Below, piece by piece: positions 8,108 through 16,135 of a stretch of DNA of 64,000 nucleotides. Position numbers and translations under genes: made by a program. Within the stretch, counting starts at the first letter, position 1. Every line of letters begins with the position of its first letter. The DNA is from an uncultured Oscillospiraceae bacterium (lineage in GTDB: Bacteria; Bacillota; Clostridia; Oscillospirales; Oscillospiraceae): contig CALWOA010000015.1 of NCBI GenBank assembly GCA_944382965.1, positions 1 through 64,000 of the forward strand, written 5' to 3'. A model generated the notes under the pieces. The model searched no databases. It was not told the DNA's origin and saw nothing but the letters and a program-made list of their open reading frames with translations.

Positions 8108-9078
8108 CCACAAAGGAACGACTGCTGGCGCTGCTGGAAGCCAACAAAGGAACCTATTTTTCCGGCCAGGAGCTGGGAGAAAAGCTGAACCTGTCCCGGG
8201 CGGCGGTGTGGAAAGCCATCGGGCTTCTGCGCCAGGCGGGATACCCCATCCATGCCGCTACCAACCGGGGATACTGTCTTTCGGAGGAAACGGACATTCT
8301 CTCCGTTCCGGGCGTGGAAAAGTACTTGGATGCTCCGGAAACTTTTACATTAGAAGTGGTGCCAAGCACAGTTTCCACCAATGCCCTGGCCCGGCAGCGG
8401 GCCCAGGAGGGGGCGCCGGAGGGGTATGTGGTGATTTCCAATGCCCAGACCGGAGGACGGGGACGCTATGGAAGAACCTTCTATTCCCCGGAAGGAACGG
8501 GAATCTATTTGAGTCTGCTGCTGCGGCCCCGACCGGTTTCTGTACAGCAGAATCTTCCCCTGACTGCGGTGGCGGCGGTGGCGCTGTGCCGTGCCATCGA
8601 ATCGGTTGGCGGCGCAGCTGCCCAGATCAAGTGGGTAAACGATATTTTCCTGAACGGGAAAAAGGTCTGCGGCATCCTGACAGAGGGAGCCTACGACATG
8701 GAAAGCGGCACCCTGGAAACTGCCATTGTGGGAGTGGGAATCAACCTGTATCCACCTCGGGAGGGCTTCCCGGAGGAACTGGCATCCATTGCCGGAGCGA
8801 TTTTTGACGCCCCGGTAAATGACGGAAAAAACCGCCTGGCTGCGGCATTTCTGGAACATTTCTGGAATTGCTACACAGGACGATCTGAGTATCTGGAAGA
8901 ATATCGGGAGCGCAGTCTGGTCCTGGGAAAGATGGTAACGGTTTCCCAGGGGGGGACGGAACAGCAGGCCCTGGCTTTGGGTATCGATGATGCCTGTCAT
9001 CTATTGGTGCGCTATGAAGACGGACGGACCCAGGCCCTTTCCAGCGGCGAGGTGCGCATCACCCTATCCGAAACGTAA
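8104..9078 (+). CDS. birA: Bifunctional biotin-protein ligase / biotin operon repressor BirA
   Basis: A 324-residue protein with an N-terminal winged helix (about residues 1-60, GEKLNLSRAAVWKAIGLLR), a central ligase domain with the biotinyl-AMP loop GGRGRYGR at 117-124 and KWVND at 176-180, and a C-terminal SH3-like domain. It activates biotin with ATP and attaches it to biotin-dependent enzymes; with the DNA-binding domain present it should also repress biotin genes. AGGAGG precedes the ATG. The operon order bioY-DUF1284-birA supports autoregulation by biotin status. Confidence 0.93.
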   Translation: MTTKERLLALLEANKGTYFSGQELGEKLNLSRAAVWKAIGLLRQAGYPIHAATNRGYCLSEETDILSVPGVEKYLDAPETFTLEVVPSTVSTNALARQRAQEGAPEGYVVISNAQTGGRGRYGRTFYSPEGTGIYLSLLLRPRPVSVQQNLPLTAVAAVALCRAIESVGGAAAQIKWVNDIFLNGKKVCGILTEGAYDMESGTLETAIVGVGINLYPPREGFPEELASIAGAIFDAPVNDGKNRLAAAFLEHFWNCYTGRSEYLEEYRERSLVLGKMVTVSQGGTEQQALALGIDDACHLLVRYEDGRTQALSSGEVRITLSET

Positions 9079-9083
9079 AAATT

Positions 9084-9110
9084 GCCCCCGCAAAAAGCGG
9101 GGGCGTTCTT
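9084..9110 (+). terminator. Terminator after birA
   Basis: An 8-bp perfect GC-rich stem (GCCCCCGC) with an A5 loop, followed by a broken T run. It lies at the convergent end with the FliB-like gene, whose stop is at 9110. Confidence 0.75.
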
Positions 9111-10105
9111 TATGCCAGAAGGAGAAACAGCAGCTTGTCATCGGTAAAAGCCGGGTGGGTATAGGCGGCATCCAGGATGGCGTCTAAGTTGTCCGCATCG
9201 TTTTCAATCTCCTTGGAAAACAGCTGAGCGGTGGCGGGAAAGTCCCCACCCAGCTGCCGCAGCAACAGGCAGGCCACGGCAATCCATTTCACCCGGCTGT
9301 AGACATCGTAATCTGAAACTGCCTGAAGCCAGTACCGGTCCACCAGATACCGGGCCAGAGCCAGGGTGCGGCTGTCCCAGGGACCGGGGCAGGGATACTC
9401 CAGCCGCTTCGCCCAGCGCTGGGTCAGAAGCTCCAGAGACTGGAAAAAGTCCAGAATTTCCTCCATGTTTCCAGGTTTGGCCATTTGTACGGCGGTTTCT
9501 ATGGCGGTATCCGGGTCAAACTCCGGGTCTTCCCCACCATCCAGCCAACCCTGCACCTGACAGCCGTAGAGCAGCATCAAAGAAAGAGTCTGCCCAATGG
9601 GGCGGCGGATATCCGCCAAAAGATGCCGTACAGTTTCCCGGGAAGCTTTCAGAATGGACATGGCTTCTTCGTCGTAATCTCCCTCTTGCGCTCCGGGAAG
9701 ATTTTCCGTGAGGAACTCCGGAGTGGGGGATGAGAGAATATACCGGGCTGCCTCCGGGCAGCTCAGTTCCAAGCCAAGTTCCCGGAAATCCCCATAGTCA
9801 TGGGTCAGCCGGGGAAATTCCCGGCAGGTGGTACACAGGGCCTGTTCTCCCAGTTCTGCCTGGATGCGGCACAGCCCGTCCTGACGCCACATGGGACAGC
9901 GGCCATTTTCTATGGTTATCACCGTCTCTTCATCCTGGGTTTGCAGCACCTGCCGCAGCCGATCCCCCAAAGCGCCGGGAAGGCTCCGGTAATATTCCGC
10001 GGCTTCCGGGTCTACCTGGACGGACCACTCTTTGCAGCAGCTGTCGGGACAGGCGGCAGCCAGACAGTGAAATTGGTCAAAATACTCCGGTTTGGTAATT
10101 ACCAT
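9110..10105 (-). CDS. Flagellin lysine-N-methylase (FliB) family protein
   Basis: A 331-residue protein. The N-terminal third carries the cysteine-rich region of this family: CLAAACPDSCCKEW at about 13-26, then CPMWRQDGLC and CTTCREFPRL. Such clusters are thought to bind an Fe-S centre. FliB methylates lysines of flagellin in Salmonella, but many clostridial relatives occur without flagellar genes, and none are in this window, so the substrate here is open. GGGAGG precedes the ATG. It is monocistronic on the minus strand. Confidence 0.82.
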   Translation of the reverse strand: MVITKPEYFDQFHCLAAACPDSCCKEWSVQVDPEAAEYYRSLPGALGDRLRQVLQTQDEETVITIENGRCPMWRQDGLCRIQAELGEQALCTTCREFPRLTHDYGDFRELGLELSCPEAARYILSSPTPEFLTENLPGAQEGDYDEEAMSILKASRETVRHLLADIRRPIGQTLSLMLLYGCQVQGWLDGGEDPEFDPDTAIETAVQMAKPGNMEEILDFFQSLELLTQRWAKRLEYPCPGPWDSRTLALARYLVDRYWLQAVSDYDVYSRVKWIAVACLLLRQLGGDFPATAQLFSKEIENDADNLDAILDAAYTHPAFTDDKLLFLLLA

Positions 10106-10172
10106 AGGTTCCTCCCATCACAAAACAAATCTTCCGCCGGAAAAGGCGGAAGATCCAGAAACAGCGGCTTGG

Positions 10173-10712
10173 TTATTGGTTGGGCCGGATGGCACGCATC
10201 AGGGAGGCAGCGTCCTGCAAAACCTGCTTGCTGCTGCTGACAGCCATCTGCAGCTGGGTCAGCTGGCCTGCAACCCGGTCAGCCATGGCAGTAATATCGG
10301 CGCTGACGTGTTCCACTTTTCCGGTGGCCTCTGCCAGAACCCCATTGGCCTGGTGGTAGATCAGTTCCGCCTGCTCCCGGGCGGTTTTTTCCACATGCTC
10401 TGCCCGACGGTAGGTGTCCAGTTCCGCATTGCCGGAAGGCACTGCCGGTTCCGAAGCCGCCGGCGTTTCTGCCTGGGCTTGCTTTGCCTGTTCCAGCTGC
10501 TGGGTCAGATCTTCAATCTGGGCCTTCAGCTGGTCAATCAGTTCCTGCTGATCCTCCGGCTGGTTGGCCAGACGGGAGCGCAGCTCCTCAGCTTCGGCAG
10601 TGAGTTGATTGATCTGATTCTGGTGACGGGTGTTGAGATATTCCAGATAATGCACCACGTCCTCCCGGTTGAATCCGTTGAATGCGGTGCGGAAATTCTG
10701 AAGCTGTGCCAT
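10173..10712 (-). CDS. Coiled-coil protein with a DivIVA-like N-terminus
   Basis: A 179-residue, probably cytosolic protein. The first 25 residues (FRTAFNGFNREDVVHYLEYL) resemble the membrane-targeting head of DivIVA/GpsB-like proteins. A long charged, glutamine-rich coiled coil follows (about 30-80), then an alanine/proline-rich hinge and a second helical region. No catalytic motif is seen. A role in cell-pole or division scaffolding is inferred only from the head and coiled coil. AGGAGG fixes the start at 10712; the longer reading has no ribosome binding site. Confidence 0.7.
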   Translation of the reverse strand: MAQLQNFRTAFNGFNREDVVHYLEYLNTRHQNQINQLTAEAEELRSRLANQPEDQQELIDQLKAQIEDLTQQLEQAKQAQAETPAASEPAVPSGNAELDTYRRAEHVEKTAREQAELIYHQANGVLAEATGKVEHVSADITAMADRVAGQLTQLQMAVSSSKQVLQDAASLMRAIRPNQ

Positions 10713-10861
10713 AGCGGCTCCTCCTGTAAAGAACAACACATTTTTTGCATTATATCACAGCTTTCCCAGGAAAACAACCATTTTTCGGAAAGTATGACCT
10801 CGTATGGGAAAAATTTCCTGCAAATAAAGCCAATTTTATAAAATTGTTCACAGAATTTGCC

Positions 10862-10890
10862 TTTACAAAGTCCTCTTCAGCAGGTAAAAT
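10862..10890 (+). promoter_or_regulatory. Promoter of the small exporter gene
   Basis: TTTACA at 10862-10867 and TAAAAT at 10885-10890 with a 17-base spacer. Confidence 0.6.
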
Positions 10891-10926
10891 GGTTCTGATA
10901 AAAACGACACAGAAGGAGGGATCCCT

Positions 10927-11427
10927 TTGGCACCCATTGCGTCGCTTTTTTCCGGAGTTTCCGCATCCAAAATTGTGGAAGTATTTGTTGCCTCGGTGCT
11001 GCCCTTTGTGGAAAATAAGGGAGCCATCCTGCTGGCGGCATCCCTGAAACTGAAATGGTATCTTGCCTTTTTGGCATCCTCGGTGGGAGCCTACCTGCCG
11101 GTACCCTTTTTGCTGAAAGCAAAACCGAAAAAACTCACCGCCCATGCCCGCAATGCCGCCCGGATGCTGCCCAGTTCTGTAGCCAAACCCCGGGCATTTG
11201 TCCGCAAGTGCCTGCAAAAGTATGGACATTGGGGGATTTTCCTGGCGGTGTCTGTCCCCTTTACCGGGGTCGGCTGCTGGCTCAGTGCCATTGTGGCAAA
11301 CCTGGCGGGGATAAACAAACGCTACAGCGCCCTGGCCATCTTGCTGGGAACCCTGGTGTCCAGCCTGATTACCACCCTGGCGGTCTATGGACTGATCAGC
11401 GGCGTTGCATATTTGTTCGGGCTGTAA
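10927..11427 (+). CDS. Small multidrug export-like membrane protein (COG2426)
   Basis: A 166-residue protein with four to five hydrophobic segments and the family pattern FVASVLPFVENKGAILLAA near the start and VSVPFTGVGCWLSAIVANL in the second half. The family is annotated as small multidrug exporters, on thin experimental grounds. Translation seems to start at TTG (10927), six bases after GGAGGG; no ATG fits. It is monocistronic, with its own promoter and terminator. Confidence 0.82.
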   Translation: MAPIASLFSGVSASKIVEVFVASVLPFVENKGAILLAASLKLKWYLAFLASSVGAYLPVPFLLKAKPKKLTAHARNAARMLPSSVAKPRAFVRKCLQKYGHWGIFLAVSVPFTGVGCWLSAIVANLAGINKRYSALAILLGTLVSSLITTLAVYGLISGVAYLFGL

Positions 11428-11440
11428 GGATACATAAAGA

Positions 11441-11474
11441 AAGCGCCTGCTTCTATGGAAGCGGGCGCTTTTTC
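11441..11474 (+). terminator. Terminator after the small exporter gene
   Basis: A 13- to 14-bp stem (AAGCGCCTGCTTC with one G-T pair) closed by a TATG loop and followed by TTTTT. A second short hairpin (GGCGGCC/GGCCGCC) follows at about 11485-11503. Confidence 0.85.
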
Positions 11475-11617
11475 GGGAAAAAACGGCGGCCACTTTGGCC
11501 GCCCAACGCTTTTATTATAGCGCAGAGAAAACAAACAGTCAACAATTTTTCTGTAGTAAGTGGAAAAATCTGCGTTTTGCACGGATTTTCCGGAATATTT
11601 TTAGGAAGGATTCCATC

Positions 11618-11646
11618 TTGCAAAATACCGGCCCTAGAGGTAAGAT
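11618..11646 (+). promoter_or_regulatory. Promoter of a possible small RNA
   Basis: TTGCAA at 11618-11623 and TAAGAT at 11641-11646 with exactly 17 bases between. The strong hairpin at 11737 ends the expected transcript about 145 bases downstream. Confidence 0.5.
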
Positions 11647-11652
11647 AAAGGC

Positions 11653-11796
11653 ACAAAAGGAGTGAGTCCAATGTACTAACCAATCTCCCAAATCGTAGAA
11701 AGTGAGGTTACCCAATGATAGAACCCAAGAATAATGGGAAATAACCCTGGATGATCGAAGTGGTGAGTCGATTGTTCCAGGGTTATTTCCTTTTTT
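11653..11796 (+). ncRNA. Candidate stand-alone small RNA with two tiny reading frames
   Basis: The 330-base gap holds a promoter, this stretch and an intrinsic terminator, but no ordinary gene. The terminator has a 14-bp perfect stem (11737-11750 with 11777-11790) and six T; its loop holds a second small stem (ATCGA/TCGAT). Two ribosome-binding-site-plus-start units lie inside: AAAAGGAG before ATG-TAC-TAA at 11671-11679, and GAGG before ATG at 11715-11744, encoding MIEPKNNGK. A competing stem pairs 11706-11714 with 11735-11746 and would block the terminator. This resembles an attenuator leader, but no plus-strand gene follows. Expression is inferred, not shown. Confidence 0.4.
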
Positions 11797-11806
11797 GCGG
11801 AACATA

Positions 11807-12154
11807 CTATTTTGGGTTCAGGATTTTCTCCAGAGGTTTCCCTTTGGCCAGCTCATCCACCAGCTTGTCCAGACAGCGTAGTTCCCACATCAGCGGGTCG
11901 TCAATGGTTTCCAGCCGGACACCGCAGACACTGCCTTTGATTTTCCGGCGGTTTTCGTTGGGATGGGGGGCCTGACGGAGGAAATCTCCATAAGAAACGG
12001 TACTTTGCAGCAGCTGCTCCAACTGCTGCTGGGAATATCCGGTGAGCCAGGTGGTGACAGCGTACACGTCCTGGAGGGTTCTGCCTTTGCGCTGGGCTTT
12101 GGCAATCAGCAGGGGGTAAACCTTGGAAAATGGCATATCAAAGGGGGAAGCCAT
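11807..12154 (-). CDS. DUF2200 family protein
   Basis: A 115-residue cytosolic protein with the DUF2200 pattern: FDMPFSKVYPLLIAKAQRKG at the start, then DVYAVTTWLTGY, and a conserved IKGSVCGVRLE with MWELRCLDKLVDELAKG at the end. Function unknown. AAAGGAG lies eight bases before the chosen ATG, which removes 51 codons of unlikely upstream reading. It lies 56 bases after the DUF5655 gene on the same strand; both belong to a set of small proteins often found near each other as accessory genes. Confidence 0.82.
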   Translation of the reverse strand: MASPFDMPFSKVYPLLIAKAQRKGRTLQDVYAVTTWLTGYSQQQLEQLLQSTVSYGDFLRQAPHPNENRRKIKGSVCGVRLETIDDPLMWELRCLDKLVDELAKGKPLEKILNPK

Positions 12155-12210
12155 GGGAATTGCTCCTTTCTGGTTTGTGTGGGATTCGGGTGGGTGTCCA
12201 TCCGGATTTT

Positions 12211-12588
12211 TTATTTTGCGGCGGAAAAGGCTGCGGCTTCTGCAATCCAGGACAGTAGCTCCTCGTCCACTTCCTCGGGCTTGGAGATCATTACATGATG
12301 GGTCCAACGGTTGGGGTAAGGCTCTGTGGCTGCGTCAATCCGGGCAGATTCCTTCCGGTAGCCCAGGCCGAAGGTTACGGTGAGGTAGACCGGAGGGCGC
12401 TGCTTGACCCTGCGTACCGGCAGAAACGATACGAAGGCAAACCCCTTGGGATTGGCAAAGGTGATCTGGGTCTTTGCGGTTTTGATCCTTACATTGGCAA
12501 TCCGGGACAGAATCTGGTGCTCCAGGATTTCATATAGCTCCAGCGCTTCCGGGCGGTCGGCAAAAAACAGCAAAGTATCTTCCTTCAT
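12211..12588 (-). CDS. DUF5655 domain protein
   Basis: A 125-residue cytosolic protein whose C-terminal part (EPYPNRWTHHVMISKPEEVD) matches the DUF5655 signature. The family is found alone and fused to nucleic-acid or transport domains, but has no known reaction. AAGGAGG lies seven bases before the ATG. It appears cotranscribed with the DUF2200 gene downstream. Confidence 0.75.
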   Translation of the reverse strand: MKEDTLLFFADRPEALELYEILEHQILSRIANVRIKTAKTQITFANPKGFAFVSFLPVRRVKQRPPVYLTVTFGLGYRKESARIDAATEPYPNRWTHHVMISKPEEVDEELLSWIAEAAAFSAAK

Positions 12589-12691
12589 CAGGCTGCCTCC
12601 TTACCAATTTCTTCGCCGCCATTGTACCACGCAATGGGGAACAATGCAATGCTTATGCCTGGGAATGCCCAAGGCCAAATCCAGATTTTTG

Positions 12692-12719
12692 TTGCAAACT
12701 TACAAAAATGTGCTATGAT
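12692..12719 (+). promoter_or_regulatory. Promoter of the BMP-domain operon
   Basis: TTGCAA at 12692-12697 and TATGAT at 12714-12719 with a 16-base spacer, 35 bases before the start codon. Confidence 0.65.
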
Positions 12720-12754
12720 ATATGGGTAAAACACCTTCTTTCGGGAGGCTTCTT

Positions 12755-14734
12755 ATGAGCATACAAACAGCTATGGATGAATACTCCCAGGCGCTGCGTC
12801 TGGGGCAAAAGGAATACCGGGAACTGCTGATGTCCGGAAAAGATCCCCATCCGGCTGTGCTGGATGACCTCCTGCCGGAAAATGCCGGAGATGTGGTGAC
12901 GGATGTGGGCCTGGTGGAGATCCCGGCGGAGCGGATTGTGGGCGTGAAATCCGCTGGACGGATTACGGCGTTTACCGCATCCTTCCGCCCGCTGTTGGAT
13001 CTGAAAACGGAGTTTGCTGCCAAATGGATCAGCTTGTGCGATGCCCATTTGGGAGACACCGGCATCACGGACCCTATTTTCTGCTTCGAGTACCTGGGCA
13101 ATTTTTATGTCCAGGAAGGAAATAAGCGAGTCAGCGTGCTGCGGCATTTTGGTTCCCCCCGGATTCCTGGAAATGTCCGGCGGATTTTGCCGGCGCAGTC
13201 TGACGAACCCAGAATCAAAGCATACTGGGAATTTCTGGAATTTTATAAAGGATCTCAGATCTATTCTGTACAATTCCGCCGCCCCGGAGACTATGCCAAG
13301 CTCCTGGCCCGGCTGGGTAAGGAAAATGGAGAGGTCTGGACGGAAACGGAGCGGCGAACTTTCAATGCCTACTTCCAATATTTCCGGGATGCGTTCCAGA
13401 GCGTCAGCGACAAGGCAGAGGGAGTGCTTCCGGAGGAAGCGCTGCTGCTGTGGCTGGAACTGTATCCCTTTACAGATCTGGGGCGGCTGTCCACCGCGGA
13501 GCTGAAAAAGAGTGTTGGCGCCCTATGGGAAGATATGGTGGCAACCAGCAAGGAAGACTCGGTAAAGGTACAGACCAAGGCCGAGGACGACACCAAGGGA
13601 AATATTGTGTCCCGGCTGTTTGCGGGACTGGAACAGTTGGATGTGGCCTTTGTCCATCAGCTGACCCCAGCCAACAGCACCTGGGCCATGGGGCATGAAG
13701 CCGGACGGACCCATCTGGAGAAGGTATTTGGTGATAAAATCAAGGTGCGCAGTTACTATGATGCCAACACGCCGGAACTGGCGGAGCAGGCCATTGAACA
13801 GGCAGTGCACGATGGCGCCCAGGTAGTCTTTACCACCTCCCCGCCCCTGAGTCGGCCCACGCTGAAGGCGGCGGTGAAATACCCCAAAGTGCGTTTCCTC
13901 AACTGCTCTGTGGACCAGCCTTATACCAGCATCCGCACCTACTACGGACGAATTTATGAAGCCAAGTTTATCACCGGCGCCATCGCCGGTGCCATCGCCG
14001 GAGACGATCGCATCGGGTATATTGCCGGTTCCCCGATTTTCGGTGTGCCGGCGTCTATCAATGCCTTTGCCCTGGGCGCCCAGCTGACCAATCCCCGGGC
14101 CCAGATTGAACTGCGGTGGTCCTGCCTGGAAGGAACGCCCCAGGCGGATTTCTTTGCCGACGGTATTCGGGTAATTTCCAACCGGGATGCCCCCACCCAG
14201 GCGAAAATGTTCCTGGATTTTTGCAGTTACGGCACTTATCTCATGGATGACCGGGGAAATCTGGTTCCCTTGTGCGCGCCCATTTGGCTGTGGGGAAAAT
14301 TCTATGAATTTGTGATCCGGAGCATTCTGGCCGGCGGCTGGAAACGAGAGAAAGGCATTTCCACCGCGCTCAATTACTGGCTGGGTATGGACAGCGGCGT
14401 TATCGGACTGAGCATGTCCAACAAGCTGCCGGAAGGCGTGCGGCAGCTGGCCAACATTTTGCAGGACGGCATGACCAATGGCACCATCGACCCCTTCCAG
14501 CGTCGAATTGTGGCCCAGGACGGCACGGTGAAAAATGACGGAACCCGCCGGTTCCAGCCGGAAGAGCTGCTGCACATGGATTGGCTGTGCGATAATGTTT
14601 TGGGAGAAATTCCCCAATTTGATGATATCCTGCCGATGTCCAAGAACCTTGTTCGGGAACTGGGTATCTATCGGGATCAGATTCCGGCAGAGAAGGAGGT
14701 CAGAAACCATGAAGATACTGAGTGTCTCGGATGA
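12755..14734 (+). CDS. BMP-family protein without signal peptide, fused to a ParB-like N-terminal domain
   Basis: A 659-residue protein in two parts. Residues about 1-290 are hydrophilic and contain EGNKRVSVLRHFG at 121-133, which resembles the ParB/sulfiredoxin-like motif. From about 294 the sequence follows the Bmp/Med family (PnrA-like ABC nucleoside receptors): VAFVHQLTPANSTWAMGHE, the FTTSPPLSRPTLKAA segment, and FITGAIAGAIAGDDRIGYIAG. Those receptors are normally secreted lipoproteins, yet no signal peptide or lipobox exists here, so this copy should be cytosolic and perhaps acts as a ligand sensor. GGGAGG fixes the start at 12755. Its end overlaps the phosphoesterase gene by 26 bases. 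Confidence 0.8.
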   Translation: MSIQTAMDEYSQALRLGQKEYRELLMSGKDPHPAVLDDLLPENAGDVVTDVGLVEIPAERIVGVKSAGRITAFTASFRPLLDLKTEFAAKWISLCDAHLGDTGITDPIFCFEYLGNFYVQEGNKRVSVLRHFGSPRIPGNVRRILPAQSDEPRIKAYWEFLEFYKGSQIYSVQFRRPGDYAKLLARLGKENGEVWTETERRTFNAYFQYFRDAFQSVSDKAEGVLPEEALLLWLELYPFTDLGRLSTAELKKSVGALWEDMVATSKEDSVKVQTKAEDDTKGNIVSRLFAGLEQLDVAFVHQLTPANSTWAMGHEAGRTHLEKVFGDKIKVRSYYDANTPELAEQAIEQAVHDGAQVVFTTSPPLSRPTLKAAVKYPKVRFLNCSVDQPYTSIRTYYGRIYEAKFITGAIAGAIAGDDRIGYIAGSPIFGVPASINAFALGAQLTNPRAQIELRWSCLEGTPQADFFADGIRVISNRDAPTQAKMFLDFCSYGTYLMDDRGNLVPLCAPIWLWGKFYEFVIRSILAGGWKREKGISTALNYWLGMDSGVIGLSMSNKLPEGVRQLANILQDGMTNGTIDPFQRRIVAQDGTVKNDGTRRFQPEELLHMDWLCDNVLGEIPQFDDILPMSKNLVRELGIYRDQIPAEKEVRNHEDTECLG

Positions 14735-15377
14735 GGAATGCCCTGCGTTGTGGGACTACTACCAGCCTGGACGACTGAAAGACTATGATCTGATCCTTTC
14801 CTGCGGGGACCTAAGTTCCCGGTATCTGAGCTTCCTGGTGACAATGGCCCGGTGCCCGGTGCTGTATGTCCATGGTAATCACGACGGGGCTTACCGTCAG
14901 GAGCCTCCGGAGGGCTGCGACTGCATTGATGATCACATTGTGGAGTATAACGGCCTGCGGATTCTGGGGTTGGGCGGCTGCCGGAAATATCACCCTGGCC
15001 CCCACCAGTACACAGACCAGCAGATGCGGATGCGCATTGCCAAGCTGCGCTGGCAGCTGTGGCGCTCTGGCGGAGTGGACATTGTGGTGACCCATGCCGC
15101 ACCGGAAGGACTGGGGGATGCGGATGATCCGGCCCACTGGGGCTTTACCGCCCTGCGGGAACTGCTGGACCGCTATCAGCCGGCCTACCTGGTGCATGGT
15201 CATGTCCACTTGTCCTATGGCCACGACATCCCCCGGGAACTGCACTACAACGGCACCCGGATTATCAATGCCTGTGAGCGCTATGCTTTTGAGGTGCCGG
15301 ACAAGCCCTGCAAGGACAAGCATTTGGGAAAGGTCATCTACAAAACACGCCCGAAAAGTACGGGGTATTGCCCTTGA
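14709..15377 (+). CDS. Metallophosphoesterase family protein
   Basis: A 222-residue calcineurin-like phosphoesterase. Metal-binding motifs in order: LSCGDLSSRYL near 30, VHGNHDGAY near 54, VVTHAAPEGLGD near 127 and VHGHVHLSYG near 163. The usual first DxH motif is replaced by SVSDEECPALW, a form seen in a subgroup with an altered metal site. The substrate is not known. AAGGAGG sits inside the end of the upstream BMP-domain gene, so the two are coupled; a signalling or nucleotide role for the pair is inference. Confidence 0.85.
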   Translation: MKILSVSDEECPALWDYYQPGRLKDYDLILSCGDLSSRYLSFLVTMARCPVLYVHGNHDGAYRQEPPEGCDCIDDHIVEYNGLRILGLGGCRKYHPGPHQYTDQQMRMRIAKLRWQLWRSGGVDIVVTHAAPEGLGDADDPAHWGFTALRELLDRYQPAYLVHGHVHLSYGHDIPRELHYNGTRIINACERYAFEVPDKPCKDKHLGKVIYKTRPKSTGYCP

Positions 15378-15406
15378 TTTGCCGTTGAGAAAACGGAGGT
15401 GATTTC

Positions 15407-16054
15407 ATGTTTACCGGGTTTACACCGGAAACCTTTGACTTTTTATGGGGAATCCGGATGAATAACAACCGGGATTGGTTCCTGGAACACAAAAAACAAT
15501 ATACCCAGGCCTTGTACGAGCCGATGAAGGCCCTGGGGCAGGAGCTGTTTGTTCCCTTTCAGGAAGTTCCGGGCAACGTACTGAAGGTCAGCCGGATTTA
15601 CCGGGATGCCCGGATGCATCCGCCGGAACCGTATAAGGAAAGCCTCTGGATCTGCATTCGCAAGGATGTGCAGTGGTGGGCGGAAAATCCCTGCCTGTTT
15701 TTTGAAATCACGCCGGACGGGGCAAGCTACGGATTTTTCTTCTGGCATCCGCCCACGGCGATGATGGAGGACTTCCGCCGCCACATCAGCGCCAACCCGG
15801 AGCCGTTTCTGAAACTGATTTCCCGGACGGAGCAGGCGGTGGGTATGCCGGTGACGGCGGAATGTTACAAACGTCCCAAACCTACGGACAACCCGGCGCT
15901 CCAGCCTTACTTTGCCTGGAAAGGGCAGATTAGCTGCATCCGGGAGCTGGAACCGGGGCCGGAGGTATTTGATCCGGCACTGAAAGATCAGGTGGGCGAC
16001 TTTTTTGAAAAACTCACGCCGCTGTATGAATATTTCTGCCGGTTTTCTGTCTAA
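15407..16054 (+). CDS. DUF2461 family protein
   Basis: A 215-residue cytosolic protein with the DUF2461 start FLWGIRMNNNRDWFLEHKKQY, internal VSRIYRDARM and the GFFFWHPPTAMMEDFR segment. Its biochemical role is unknown. ACGGAGGTG precedes the ATG. It follows the phosphoesterase by 29 bases and is probably the last gene of that operon. Confidence 0.85.
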   Translation: MFTGFTPETFDFLWGIRMNNNRDWFLEHKKQYTQALYEPMKALGQELFVPFQEVPGNVLKVSRIYRDARMHPPEPYKESLWICIRKDVQWWAENPCLFFEITPDGASYGFFFWHPPTAMMEDFRRHISANPEPFLKLISRTEQAVGMPVTAECYKRPKPTDNPALQPYFAWKGQISCIRELEPGPEVFDPALKDQVGDFFEKLTPLYEYFCRFSV

Positions 16055-16135
16055 AGTAAGGAGCAGAGGAAGTCTTCCGCTGGCTTCCTGAAAACTGCGT
16101 TTGGATACAGACACTCAGCAAAGGAGAGATAACTT

